Positions 55,144 through 64,000 of a stretch of DNA of 64,000 nucleotides are shown here, in pieces. The stretch comes from Pseudomonadota bacterium (lineage in GTDB: Bacteria > Pseudomonadota > Alphaproteobacteria > UBA828), in assembly GCA_027624955.1 (NCBI GenBank), contig JAQBTG010000010.1, positions 1 through 64,000 of the forward strand, read 5' to 3'. Under the pieces are notes generated by a model, which was not told the DNA's origin, did not search any database, and worked only from the letters and a program-made list of their open reading frames with translations. A program made the position numbers and the translations under genes. Every line of letters begins with the position of its first letter. Position 1 is the stretch's first letter.

Positions 55144-56127
55144 TCAAGTTGAGCTGCAAAGTTCTCTCGCCGCCTGGGCAATATCATCGACCTGCGGCAA
55201 AGCTTCGGATTCTAAATTCGCGGCATAGGGCAGCGGCACGTCGCTGCCACCGATACGAATCACCGGCGCATCGAGATAATCGAAGGCGCGCTGCATTACC
55301 ATGGCGGAGATTTCCGCGCCAATTCCTGCCATCGTCCAGCCTTCTTCTACTGTGATCAGGCGGTTGGTTTTTTGGACTGAAGCGATAATGCAATCTTCAT
55401 CGAGCGGGCGGATGGTGCGGAGATCGATAATTTCAGCATCAATGCCTTCACCTGCGAGCGCTTCCGCCGCCGCTAACGCTTTGTCGACCATGATCGAAAA
55501 TGTGGCGATAGTTACATCACGCCCAGGGCGCACCACGTTGGCACTGCCAATCGGCACGGTATGATCCGCGCTATCCGGAACTTCAAAGCTTTGGCCGTAT
55601 AGGATTTCGTTTTCCAAAAATATCACCGGGTTGGGATCGCGGATGGCCGATTTCAACAGACCCTTGGCATCGCCTGCCGAGAACGGTGCCACGACTTTCA
55701 ATCCGGGAATATGAGCATACCAACTCGCATAGCATTGCGAATGCTGCGCCGCCACGCGCGAAGCTGCCCCGTTTGGGCCGCGAAAAACGATCGGCACGTT
55801 GACCAAACCGCCTGACATGTAGCTCGTCTTTGCGGCGGAATTGACGATCTGATCAATCGCCTGCATGGCGAAATTGAAGGTCATGAATTCGACAATCGGC
55901 CTCAGGCCGGCCATCGCAGCGCCAACGCCGATACCGGCGAACCCCGCCTCGGTGATCGGGGTATCGATCACCCGGCGTGCGCCGAATTCCTCCAGAAGGC
56001 CCTGGCTTACCTTGTAAGCGCCCTGATATTCGGCCACTTCCTCGCCCATCAAGAACACGTCGTCATCGGCGCGCATTTCCTCGGCCATCGCATCCCTGAG
56101 CGCTTCGCGGACGGTTAATTCAGCCAT
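55144..56127 (-). CDS. pdhB: Pyruvate dehydrogenase E1 beta subunit
   Basis: From the ATG at 56127 (AGGG upstream; a GTG at 56148 overlaps the pdhA stop) the protein has 327 residues: [18 protein letters not shown], the thiamine-site glutamate in [20 protein letters not shown], and the transketolase C-terminal domain. Many alphaproteobacteria carry a lipoyl domain at the front of this subunit; it is absent here. Confidence 0.96.
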   Translation of the reverse strand: MAELTVREALRDAMAEEMRADDDVFLMGEEVAEYQGAYKVSQGLLEEFGARRVIDTPITEAGFAGIGVGAAMAGLRPIVEFMTFNFAMQAIDQIVNSAAKTSYMSGGLVNVPIVFRGPNGAASRVAAQHSQCYASWYAHIPGLKVVAPFSAGDAKGLLKSAIRDPNPVIFLENEILYGQSFEVPDSADHTVPIGSANVVRPGRDVTIATFSIMVDKALAAAEALAGEGIDAEIIDLRTIRPLDEDCIIASVQKTNRLITVEEGWTMAGIGAEISAMVMQRAFDYLDAPVIRIGGSDVPLPYAANLESEALPQVDDIAQAARELCSST

Positions 56128-56144
56128 ATTCCCTGCCTTTCCGC

Positions 56145-57173
56145 TCACGCCGTCGCGAGGATACTAGTGTATAATTCGGCGCTGTCGGGTTGCGGACTAT
56201 CTTGAGAAAATTCGGCGGCGTCATTGATTTTGGCTTTGACGTCACGGTCGACCTCTTTAAGCGCTTCGTCATCGGCATAGCCCGCCGCGATCAATCGCTC
56301 GCGCACATTCTCAATCGGGTCGCGCTCCTGGCGCATTTTGGAGACTTCCTCTCGGGTGCGGTATTTGGCCGGGTCCGACATGGAATGACCGCGATAGCGA
56401 TATGTCATCATTTCCAGTAAAGCCGGGCCATCGCCGGCGCGGCACTTCGCCACCGCTGCCTCCGCCGCCATTTGGACCGCCAGCACATCCATGCCGTCTG
56501 CCTGATGTCCTGGAATGCCGAAAGCTTCGCCGCGCTGATACAATTCTTGAATCGCGGTCGAGCGAGCGAGCGAGGTGCCCATCGCGTATTGATTGTTTTC
56601 GATCACGAAAATGACCGGCAGCTTCCACAGCGCCGCCATGTTGAAGGCCTCGAACACCTGCCCCTGGTTGGCGGCGCCATCGCCGAAATAGGTCACCGAT
56701 ACGCGGTCGTTGCCACGATATTTATGGGCGAACCCGAAGCCGGCGCCAAGCGGCACTTGCGCGCCGACGATACCGTGGCCACCGTAGAATCCGCGTTCAG
56801 GGGTGAACATATGCATAGAGCCGCCCTTGCCCCGGGAGACGCCGGCGGCGCGCCCGGTGAGCTCTGCCATCACGAATTTTGGGTCCACACCTGCCGCCAA
56901 CATATGGGCGTGACAGCGGTAACCGGTAATGACCGTGTCGCCGGGCTCCAAGGCATGCTGGACGCCGGTAACCACCGCTTCCTGTCCGATATAAAGATGG
57001 CAAAATCCGCCAATCAGACCCATGCCGTACATTTGCCCCGCCTTTTCTTCAAACCGGCGGATCGTCAGCATTTCACGGTAATAGGTCTCAAGGTTTTCGC
57101 GCGATGCGGGCGGCGCGGCACTGCGGGCTTTGCCCGTTTTTGCGCTTTTAAACTTCTTTATTGCGCCGGCCAT
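56145..57173 (-). CDS. pdhA: Pyruvate dehydrogenase E1 alpha subunit
   Basis: The 342-residue subunit has the thiamine-diphosphate motif [19 protein letters not shown] with G-D-G and the regulatory-type loop [21 protein letters not shown] lysine-rich start ([18 protein letters not shown]) is typical. It decarboxylates pyruvate together with PdhB. GGAG precedes the start; the upstream 147 bases separate it from the septum-formation gene. Confidence 0.96.
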   Translation of the reverse strand: MAGAIKKFKSAKTGKARSAAPPASRENLETYYREMLTIRRFEEKAGQMYGMGLIGGFCHLYIGQEAVVTGVQHALEPGDTVITGYRCHAHMLAAGVDPKFVMAELTGRAAGVSRGKGGSMHMFTPERGFYGGHGIVGAQVPLGAGFGFAHKYRGNDRVSVTYFGDGAANQGQVFEAFNMAALWKLPVIFVIENNQYAMGTSLARSTAIQELYQRGEAFGIPGHQADGMDVLAVQMAAEAAVAKCRAGDGPALLEMMTYRYRGHSMSDPAKYRTREEVSKMRQERDPIENVRERLIAAGYADDEALKEVDRDVKAKINDAAEFSQDSPQPDSAELYTSILATA

Positions 57174-57320
57174 AGAATCTCCTGCAGGACTCTCCGCACA
57201 TGAATTTCGCGGCTTAATGAGAGCAACAAACTACCTTCCGCAGAACCCGCTGGCAAGAGTGCGGCAATCATATTAGTTGCCAAGACAAGTATTTATATTG
57301 AACGCCGACGAAGTCGGGGC

Positions 57321-57647
57321 TTAGCCGTCGGCCGGCGTTTCCAAGAGGATGATTTCGCCCGGCTTTACCAGATTTAAAACCGCTCGAGTGCGCTCATCCA
57401 GGAGATCGAGATCGAGGCTTTCCGGGCGCAACAGGGCCACGCGGTGAGCCAGCGCGTCGCGGTGCACGCGCTCGTTAGTGAGTTTCTGCTCCGCCACCGC
57501 GACATCTTGTCCGCGTTGTATCCATGCGAGCAATCCCCGGTCGCCCTGGACGCCGGAATAAATGAGGTACACCAGAGTCAAAGACCCGAAGAGCGGTACG
57601 ATAAGGTATCGCGCGCGTTTGCCAATCTCGCGAATCACAGGGTCCAT
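57321..57647 (-). CDS. FtsB/DivIC-type septum formation initiator protein
   Basis: The 108-residue protein has a short cytoplasmic tail, one membrane helix (about 13-31, YLIVPLFGSLTLVYLIYSG), a periplasmic coiled coil with AVAEQKLTNERVHRDALAHRV, and the carboxy pattern LDLLDERTRAVLNLVKPGEIIL. This pattern matches septum formation initiator proteins of alphaproteobacteria, which link FtsL and FtsQ in the divisome. It sits between eno and pdhA in many relatives; here a hydantoinase block separates it from eno. Confidence 0.9.
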   Translation of the reverse strand: MDPVIREIGKRARYLIVPLFGSLTLVYLIYSGVQGDRGLLAWIQRGQDVAVAEQKLTNERVHRDALAHRVALLRPESLDLDLLDERTRAVLNLVKPGEIILLETPADG

Positions 57648-57692
57648 AGCGCCAACGAATCACAGGCGATTCGACCATGTCAATAAGAAGTT

Positions 57693-60600
57693 CTAACCTC
57701 GGCCATAAGCCTGCAAACCAGCGGCAGAGACAAAACCGTCCTCTAAATCCTGCTTCACCGCCGCTTCGGCCCGTTCTGCCGGCGCGCCGTAGCCGCCGCC
57801 GCCCGGCGAAAGTACGAGAATTTTGTCACCACGCCTCAGCTTGATATTGACGAATTTTGATGGGCTCACGGTACCAAACAGTTCAACAACCGTTCGGAAC
57901 TCCGTCTCGCCCGCGAGGCATACAAAGATGCCGCACGGCGCCCCCGCACTACCGCCCCAGAGGCCATAGGGGCCGTCTGTCATGCGGTCAAAAAGCGCGC
58001 TCACCGTCACCTCGTCGCAAATCACCTCGAACTCCCGACGAATACCGAGGCCGCCCCTCCAGGTGCCTGCGCCGCCAGAATCTGCCCGCAGCGCATAGCA
58101 CAGCGTGCGCAACGGATAGCGGCTCTCGAATATCTCAATCGGCGTGGCGCGGATTGTGCTGCCATGCGCAATGCATTGAGAGCTGTTGCCGTCGCGTTGT
58201 TTGCCGCCGCCCCAACCGCCGCCGTCGAGTTGGTAGTGGGTATAGAATTCGCCGGTGTCGGGATGGACGCCACCGAGCAATAGATTGCACGCGGTGCCGC
58301 CCTCCGCCGCACCGACCCGGTCTGGGATCGCCTTGGCGAGAGCGCCTTGGATGGCTGAGATAACGCGTGGTTGGCCTTCTGTGTTGCCGGCGACACTCGG
58401 CGCCGGGAACACTGGATTGACCACGGTTCCGGGAGGCGCCACGACTTTGATCGGCTTAAAGCAACCTTTGTTAAGCGGAACGTCACGCGCGCCAATAGCT
58501 TGAAGGACTGCCGTGCATCCGGCCGCAGCAGTGGCGACGTAGGTGACGTTGATAGGCCCGAACGCTTGGGCGTCGGACTCGGACAGGTCTATAATGATTT
58601 CGTCGTCCATAATTTCGACCCGCGAGCGGATGTAATAGCGCTTGGCGACAACGCCATCGTCTTCGAAAAAATCCTCAAAACGATACTCGCCGTTCGGCAG
58701 TTTGCGGATTTCGGCGCGCGTCCATTCCTCAGCATGGGCAATCAGCGCATCACCAATGCGTTCGAAGGCGTCCAAGCCGAGGCGCGAAACCAGCTCCTGA
58801 AGCCGCCGCTCCGCCGTGGTGAGTGATCCCATGATGGCGTGGAAATCGCCCCAGGTTGTGTTTGGGGTCCGGTGATTGGCCATCACGATGCGCCACACAT
58901 CTTTCACATACTCGCCGCGGTTCATTAGCTTGACCGGCGGCAGACGGAGGCCTTCCTGAAAAACTTCGGTCGCGGTGCTGGCAAATGAGCCCGGCGCCAT
59001 GCCGCCGATCTCGGCGACATGCGCTATGTTGGCGGCGTAGCCGATCAACTCACCGTCGAGGAACACCGGCTTCATCAACAAATGCTCCGGCATATGACAC
59101 TGGCCACGGTAGGGATCGTTGTGCACTACGACATCGCCGGGAAACAATGTATCGGCGCCCAATTCCTCGACACAATGCGGCACGGTGTGGAGCCCGGCGC
59201 AGATGATTGCGGGATTCATTTCAGCTTGGCCGATCAGACGCAAATCCCTATCGAACAGCATGCAGGAGAAGTCGCGCGATTCGCTGAATATTGGCGAATA
59301 GGCGGTGCGCACCATGGTGCTCGCCATTTCGTCGCAAATGTTCTTGAGCGCATTGTTGACAATCGTCAGCGTCACTGGATCACGCTCTGGTGCCTTTGAG
59401 ATGGCGAGCGTGTCCGCCGCGCCGCGCACCGCCACCAGCAGGCTGCCGTCCGGCTGAATCTCAAGGGAGTCACCGGGATGCACCAAAGTCGTTGAATCCA
59501 TCTCCTCGATTACGGCCGGTCCGTCGATGCGCGTGCCAGCATTTAGCCCCGGGCGGCGGTATACAACCGTCTCCACAAAGCCGTCACTGGAAAAATAAAC
59601 CTGGCGAGTGCCATGGCGCCCGCCATCGCCGCCGGCAGGAGCCGTAAACGATGCTTCGGCAGCTTCTTCGCCAAGCGCGATGACGCGGACTTCGGTGATT
59701 TCGACCACTTTGCCACGCATGGAATAGCCGTAGAGTTCTTCGTGGCGGGTGTGCAGATTTTGCACCGCCTGCTCGAATACATCGGCGTCGACAATAATCT
59801 GCTGCACCGAAATAATTTCGCCGAAGCTCTGGCCGAGATAACGCATGTTCAGGAGGCCGCGAATTTGCGCCTCGCCCTGATGGCCCTCGCGGCTGAGATC
59901 GGCCGCCGCCTCGCCAGCAATCTCGCCGAGCTGCTCAGTGAGACGCGCCAGATCAATCTTGTCAGAACGATGCAGAACGGTACGAGCCCGGTCGACCCGC
60001 TGATTGGTTAAAAGTGTGCCCAACGCCGAACAGAGGCCCGGATGGGGCGGCACGATGACCCGCGCCATATCGAGCCGCGCCGCCACGTCGGACGCATGCA
60101 AGGAGCCGGCGCCGCCGAACGCCGTAAGTCCGAAGCCGCGGTGGTCAAGACCGCGCTCCACGGTCATAAGGCGAATGGCATCGGCCATGTTCTCCGCCGC
60201 GGTATCGAGAATGGCGAGCGCCATCTCTTCGACCCCGAGGTCCAGTTGCTCGGCCAGCGCGGCAACGGCGGTATGCGCCAACTCGGGCCGCAATTTCATA
60301 CGCCCGCCAAGAAAATATTCCGGATCGAGCCGCCCGAGCACGATATTCGCATCGGTGATGGTCGGTGCGATGCCGCCCCGGCCATAGCAAGCTGGCCCCG
60401 GCTCGGCGCCGGCGCTCTTGGGGCCGACGCGCAGGAAGCCGCCGGAATCGACATCTGCGATTGAGCCGCCGCCGGCACCGATGGTGGTGTAATCGATAAA
60501 GAGCGCACTCACTGGAACGCCCCATTCGACCTCATATTCGGTTGTAGAGCCGAACTCGCCGTCGATGATTAGGCCGACATCCGCGCTGGTACCGCCCATA

Positions 60601-61463
60601 TCTAGGGTCACGCTATTGCCATCGAGGTGGTCTCGGGCAAAACGCCGCCCGGCAATGACGCCGCCGGCGAGACCTGAGAGAAAAACCTGCACCGGCACAT
60701 CCGCGGCGGTGGCGGCATCGGCATGCCCACCGTTGGACTTCATCAGCGTCAGCGGAGCGGACACGCCCGTTGCGCGCAAATCACTAGAGAGACGAGCGGT
60801 GAATTGCGCCATCAGACGTTTGATTGAGGCGTCGACGATGGTCGTCGTGGCGCGCTCATATTCACGCCAGGTCGGCGACACCCGGCTCGACAGCGACACC
60901 GGCAGATCCGGGAAGCGCTCGCCAAGATAGACGCCGATCTTTGCCTCATGGTCGGGATGAACATAAGAGAACAGCAAATTGACTGCGACGGCCCAATCAC
61001 CGTTCGTATCACCGGCAAGCTTGGTGTCGATCCAATCGCCGAGGCGCGCCAGCTCAGGTTCTACAAGCGAAGTCAGCACGGTACCTTTGTGGTCGACGCG
61101 CTCTGCAATGCCGAACACATTACGGCGGCGGACGCCGGAATCAGGTTTCGGCCAGGCCGGGTTATAGGCCTCTTTGCGGTCGATGCGTCCGATGATCGGC
61201 ACATCTTCGAATCCCTTGGTGCCGACGTAAAGCACCGTGGCGCCGCGTTTTTGCAGCCCGGCATTGGTGGCGATTGTGGTGCCGAGCACGATGCGGTCCA
61301 CCGCAGCAGGCGGCGCGCCAGATTCTCTTACCGCCTGGAGGGGCGCCAACGCCGGCTCCTCCGGCGTCGAGGGTACTTTGACCGTTCGAATTTCTCCGGT
61401 CTCATCGTCGAGCACGACAAGATCCGTGAAGGTGCCGCCGGTATCGATGCCAATTTTGATCAC
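57693..61463 (-). CDS. Fused hydantoinase/5-oxoprolinase (HyuA-HyuB)
   Basis: The start is the GTG at 61463, preceded by AGGGGGAG; 1256 residues follow. The front half (1 to about 690) is HyuA, with the ATP-grasp-like phosphate loop GIDTGGTFTDLV and LDMGGTSADVGLI. From about 695 it is HyuB (TLTIVNNALKNICDEMASTM, FSESRDFSC, GGGGYGAPAERAE at the end). This one-chain layout is that of eukaryotic-type ATP-dependent 5-oxoprolinase; related bacterial enzymes hydrolyse N-methylhydantoin or carboxylate ketones. A 59-residue cysteine-pair protein is encoded 11 bases upstream. The exact ring substrate is unknown. Confidence 0.92.
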   Translation of the reverse strand: MIKIGIDTGGTFTDLVVLDDETGEIRTVKVPSTPEEPALAPLQAVRESGAPPAAVDRIVLGTTIATNAGLQKRGATVLYVGTKGFEDVPIIGRIDRKEAYNPAWPKPDSGVRRRNVFGIAERVDHKGTVLTSLVEPELARLGDWIDTKLAGDTNGDWAVAVNLLFSYVHPDHEAKIGVYLGERFPDLPVSLSSRVSPTWREYERATTTIVDASIKRLMAQFTARLSSDLRATGVSAPLTLMKSNGGHADAATAADVPVQVFLSGLAGGVIAGRRFARDHLDGNSVTLDMGGTSADVGLIIDGEFGSTTEYEVEWGVPVSALFIDYTTIGAGGGSIADVDSGGFLRVGPKSAGAEPGPACYGRGGIAPTITDANIVLGRLDPEYFLGGRMKLRPELAHTAVAALAEQLDLGVEEMALAILDTAAENMADAIRLMTVERGLDHRGFGLTAFGGAGSLHASDVAARLDMARVIVPPHPGLCSALGTLLTNQRVDRARTVLHRSDKIDLARLTEQLGEIAGEAAADLSREGHQGEAQIRGLLNMRYLGQSFGEIISVQQIIVDADVFEQAVQNLHTRHEELYGYSMRGKVVEITEVRVIALGEEAAEASFTAPAGGDGGRHGTRQVYFSSDGFVETVVYRRPGLNAGTRIDGPAVIEEMDSTTLVHPGDSLEIQPDGSLLVAVRGAADTLAISKAPERDPVTLTIVNNALKNICDEMASTMVRTAYSPIFSESRDFSCMLFDRDLRLIGQAEMNPAIICAGLHTVPHCVEELGADTLFPGDVVVHNDPYRGQCHMPEHLLMKPVFLDGELIGYAANIAHVAEIGGMAPGSFASTATEVFQEGLRLPPVKLMNRGEYVKDVWRIVMANHRTPNTTWGDFHAIMGSLTTAERRLQELVSRLGLDAFERIGDALIAHAEEWTRAEIRKLPNGEYRFEDFFEDDGVVAKRYYIRSRVEIMDDEIIIDLSESDAQAFGPINVTYVATAAAGCTAVLQAIGARDVPLNKGCFKPIKVVAPPGTVVNPVFPAPSVAGNTEGQPRVISAIQGALAKAIPDRVGAAEGGTACNLLLGGVHPDTGEFYTHYQLDGGGWGGGKQRDGNSSQCIAHGSTIRATPIEIFESRYPLRTLCYALRADSGGAGTWRGGLGIRREFEVICDEVTVSALFDRMTDGPYGLWGGSAGAPCGIFVCLAGETEFRTVVELFGTVSPSKFVNIKLRRGDKILVLSPGGGGYGAPAERAEAAVKQDLEDGFVSAAGLQAYGRG

Positions 61464-61474
61464 AGCCGCTCCCC

Positions 61475-61654
61475 CTATTCCGTCCGCTGCGAAGCGCGCC
61501 GCTTCACATCGGCACATTGCGGCTCACAAAACTTATCGTCGGGAAAATCGTCGTCGACCCAAATATTCCGGGCGATCATCTTGCCGCAATAGGAACAGTT
61601 CTCAATGCGAGTCTCGTACCACGGCACCTCGATAGTCAAATTCTTCCCGGTCAT
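61475..61654 (-). CDS. 59-residue protein with two cysteine pairs, likely zinc-binding
   Basis: An ATG at 61654 with AAGGA seven bases upstream begins a 59-codon gene that stops 11 bases before the HyuA-HyuB GTG. The peptide has the pairs Cys20-x2-Cys23 (ENCSYCGK) and Cys43-x3-Cys47 (FCEPQC), spaced like a small zinc ribbon, with basic residues after the last pair. The frame, ribosome-binding site and tight spacing support a real gene, and the HyuAB ribosome-binding site lies in the intervening bases. I do not know a named family; a parallel is the zinc-bearing gamma subunit of acetone carboxylase, a HyuA/HyuB relative. It could be a third subunit. Confidence 0.75.
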   Translation of the reverse strand: MTGKNLTIEVPWYETRIENCSYCGKMIARNIWVDDDFPDDKFCEPQCADVKRRASQRTE

Positions 61655-61735
61655 GGAGGTTCCTTACTAATATGCTTGTTGCGCATGTTAACCGATAACA
61701 TAGAGCGAACCAGCCGTATTGAAGGAAGCAAAGTG

Positions 61736-62128
61736 ATGCCTGAGGCCACAATCCGCCGTGAGGCCGATCTGGAATGGGAGAGCTGGGACGATGCTGTGTT
61801 GAAAGCGCGCAGCGACGTGCGCTGGAAACTGTTGATCTCGGGGGAGCGCACGCCGACGGCGGGGTTGGCCATGGGCATTGCCGAAATTGCACCTGGAGCA
61901 ACGCTGGTCGGCCACCGCCACGCCCATGCGGAAACCTATTACATCACCAGCGGTAGAGGGCGCATGCGCATCGACGGTGTGGACAGCGACATCGGCCCCG
62001 GCACGGCGATCTACATTCCGCCCGATGCGCACCATTCCTGCCGATGCGACGGCGACACGCCGCTCGAGTTCATATTCACCTTCCCGTGCGACCGCTTCGA
62101 AGAAGTGGTTTACCGGTTTGACCAGTAA
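61736..62128 (+). CDS. Cupin-domain protein
   Basis: The ATG at 61736 follows AAGGAAG and gives 130 residues. The cupin core has GHRHAHAETYYITSGRGRMRIDG, with the H-x-H-x3-E metal motif, and PPDAHHSCRC. It probably binds Fe, Mn or Zn. It is divergent from the 59-residue protein gene (81 bases between them) and convergent with the enolase-superfamily gene. Function is unknown; lyase, isomerase or sensor roles are all possible. Confidence 0.88.
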   Translation: MPEATIRREADLEWESWDDAVLKARSDVRWKLLISGERTPTAGLAMGIAEIAPGATLVGHRHAHAETYYITSGRGRMRIDGVDSDIGPGTAIYIPPDAHHSCRCDGDTPLEFIFTFPCDRFEEVVYRFDQ

Positions 62129-62136
62129 GCCGCCGG

Positions 62137-63339
62137 TCAGTCCGCTTCCGTCGCGGTAACGTGAATGTCGGCCCGGTCAAATACCGCGGGCAGGATATCC
62201 GTGCCGAGGCCCGGGCCTTCCGGCGGGTAGACATAGCCGTTTTCGATTTTCGGCAACACCGTGACGAGTTCCTTGTACCAACCGGCGTAGAAGGCTCGGA
62301 CGGTTTCCTGAATCAACGCGTTCGGTACGTTCAGACAGAGATGGATGCAGGCCATCAGCGCCACCGGGCCGCTGCAATCATGTGGTGCGATGGGGCGGTG
62401 GAAGGTTTCGGCGAGGCTGGCGATCTTCTTTGCCTCGCTGATACCGCCGCACCAGGTGAGGTCCGGCATGATGATGCCGGCGGCGCCGGCTTCGAGGATT
62501 CTGTGGTGCTCCCAGCGCGCGCCGAGTGTTTCGCTGGCGCAGACTGGGACGTTGGTCGCCGCGGCAAATTCGGCCACTGCGTCGATACTGTCCATACGGA
62601 TCGGGTCCTCGAACCAGAAGGGATTAAATTCCTCGAGCGCCTCGGCGATTTTGATGGCAGCGGGAAAACGCCACAGTGAATGCAGCTCGACCATGATGTC
62701 CATTTCATCTCCTACCGCCGCGCGGATTTTACGGAACGGTTCAAGCGCCGTGTCGAGATCAGCGTTGGAGATGTAATAGCCGCCGGACGCCTTGGCGGCG
62801 AAATCGAACGGCCATATTTTCATGCCGGTGATGCCCTCCGCCAACAGGCTCTCGGCCAGGGCGCCGGCATCGTTTAGGAAAGCGTCGAGATCTTCGTAAG
62901 GGCCCTCTGCGTTGCCGCCGGTGCCCCAATCATCAAGCCCCCAATTCGGCCGCGAACGCACATAGCGATAGCCGGCGCAGGTGTTGTAGATGCGCATTTT
63001 GTCATGGGTAAGGCCACCGAGAAGTTGATAGACCGGCTGCTCGGTCGCCCGGCCCCATAGATCCCAGAGCGCGATATCGATGGCTGACCGCCCGCGCGTC
63101 TCGGCGCCGGTGCCTGCGAAGCCGATATAGGGCGTGAGGTCCCGGGCGATACGTTCGATCTGCAGGGGGTCGCGGCCGATCAAGGCTGGCGCTGCAGTTT
63201 CATGGATGTAGGCTTCAGCAGCGCGGGCACCGAAGAATGTCTCGCCCAGTCCGATCACACCGGCATCGGTATGCAGCCGCACCCATAGGAGATTGGAGAA
63301 TTCATCGAGGCGTATGGTCTCGACGCGCGTGATCTTCAT
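62137..63339 (-). CDS. Enolase-superfamily sugar-acid dehydratase/racemase (MR/MLE type)
   Basis: The 400-residue enzyme has the enolase-superfamily layout: capping domain, then a barrel with metal ligands Glu218, Glu244 and Glu270 (VELH, FEDP, ASET) and acid/base residues His220 and His320 (IAPHDCSGPV). The E-x-H at the first ligand recalls galactonate dehydratase and relatives. A K-I-W replaces the K-x-K of mandelate racemase. It probably dehydrates a sugar acid. It is minus-strand and convergent with the cupin gene; the two may belong to one pathway. Confidence 0.9.
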   Translation of the reverse strand: MKITRVETIRLDEFSNLLWVRLHTDAGVIGLGETFFGARAAEAYIHETAAPALIGRDPLQIERIARDLTPYIGFAGTGAETRGRSAIDIALWDLWGRATEQPVYQLLGGLTHDKMRIYNTCAGYRYVRSRPNWGLDDWGTGGNAEGPYEDLDAFLNDAGALAESLLAEGITGMKIWPFDFAAKASGGYYISNADLDTALEPFRKIRAAVGDEMDIMVELHSLWRFPAAIKIAEALEEFNPFWFEDPIRMDSIDAVAEFAAATNVPVCASETLGARWEHHRILEAGAAGIIMPDLTWCGGISEAKKIASLAETFHRPIAPHDCSGPVALMACIHLCLNVPNALIQETVRAFYAGWYKELVTVLPKIENGYVYPPEGPGLGTDILPAVFDRADIHVTATEAD

Positions 63340-63431
63340 GGCTTTGCCCCGCGATTTTCAATTGTTGTCGCTTCGTGGACTCTATCCAATAGAATGCCGC
63401 CAACAGTCAATGGAATAGCAAGAGGCGAGCC

Positions 63432-63851
63432 ATGAAGGCGGAAATCAAATGGGTGGAGAAACGCAGCTTTCTCGGCAAATCGAGCAGCGGATTCACGGTT
63501 CCATTCGGCACCGCGTCTGAGCCTGACGGCATTCGCCCAGGACCTTCCGCCATGGAATTGGTGCTGATTGGCACCGGCGGATGTGCGGCTTGGGATGTGG
63601 TGCAAATTCTCGAAAAAGGTCGCCAAAATGTCGAAGATTGCGTGGTCGAACTCGATGCCAACCGGGCCGAGGAAGACCCCAAAGTGTTCACCCGAATTCA
63701 TATGCATTTCATCGTCACTGGGCGCGGCCTCAGTACCGACAAAGTGGCGCGGGCGATTACGCTATCTGCCGACAAATACTGCTCAGCCTCCGCGATGATG
63801 GCTAAAACCGCCGACGTGACCCATGATTTCGAGGTGATCGAAAGCGCTTGA
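63432..63851 (+). CDS. OsmC-family peroxide reductase/stress protein
   Basis: The 139-residue protein has the two cysteines of the OsmC/Ohr family, Cys51 (GTGGCAAWDVV) and Cys117 (ADKYCSASAMMAKTA), with GPSAMELVLIG between strands. It matches the YhfA-like branch rather than Ohr. OsmC proteins reduce organic hydroperoxides through these thiols. It is divergent from the dehydratase gene and convergent with eno. Confidence 0.9.
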   Translation: MKAEIKWVEKRSFLGKSSSGFTVPFGTASEPDGIRPGPSAMELVLIGTGGCAAWDVVQILEKGRQNVEDCVVELDANRAEEDPKVFTRIHMHFIVTGRGLSTDKVARAITLSADKYCSASAMMAKTADVTHDFEVIESA

Positions 63852-63857
63852 ACGGCG

Positions 63858-64000
<143 letters not shown>

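Overview
The window looks like a chromosomal segment of an alphaproteobacterium of Rhodospirillales type, probably from a lineage without close cultured relatives. The evidence is gene order: dusB-ntrB-ntrC-ntrY-ntrX-trkA-dat-hfq-hflX, a fused ispDF followed by pgpA and a cinA-type gene, eno and a septum-formation gene beside pdhA-pdhB-pdhC-lpdA-lipA, and mltB-rlpA-dacC-tmk-holB-metG-tatD. G+C is fairly high throughout, and many genes in operons overlap by four bases (ATGA).

Layout. 1-1042: the end of an integrated element (start of an IS1380-type transposase gene, a piece of a plasmid RepA gene, two small unknown genes) lying against the 3' end of a tRNA-Ser(TGA) gene. 1305-6888 (minus): a surface-polysaccharide operon with four glycosyltransferases and an asparagine-synthase-like amidotransferase. 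7015-9239: ygfZ facing a GAF/HD-GYP phosphodiesterase. 9434-24773: an accessory catabolic region with a Rieske oxygenase, an SDR, a lone molybdenum hydroxylase large subunit with a TauE/SafE permease, two isochorismatase-like hydrolases, a three-domain RidA protein, an EctD-like PhyH dioxygenase, an amidase with a class III aminotransferase, a 2-hydroxyacid dehydrogenase and an MFS transporter. 25071-34235 (plus): cell-wall genes, then tmk-holB-metG-tatD-MBL hydrolase, then mazG. 34355-36355 (minus): a divergent groES-groEL pair with its own promoter, CIRCE operator and terminator, placed between hflX and mazG. 36541-48098 (minus): the nitrogen-regulation and hfq block. 48220-51369: a cupin, ispDF-pgpA-cinA and a COQ10/RatA-like gene. 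51378-57647 (minus): lipA, the pyruvate dehydrogenase genes and a septum-formation gene. 57693-63851: a second accessory block (fused HyuA-HyuB, a 59-residue cysteine-pair protein not previously obvious because of its size, a cupin, an enolase-superfamily dehydratase and an OsmC protein) inserted between the septum gene and eno, whose 3' end closes the window.

Most notable observation: a pair of 93-base leader elements (17425-17517 and 22608-22700) aligns without a single gap, about 74 percent identical over the downstream 69 bases, with compensatory changes in a 7-bp hairpin. Each ends in a conserved CTGAGGG that serves as the ribosome-binding site of the next gene (EctD-like dioxygenase; MFS transporter). 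This has the properties of a translation-controlling riboswitch-like RNA that I cannot match to a known class. A shorter related copy lies at 18385-18420 on the minus strand. Other items worth attention are the single-chain triple RidA, the small zinc-type protein coupled to the fused hydantoinase/oxoprolinase, a likely ATT start codon for hflX, and the extra divergent chaperonin operon.
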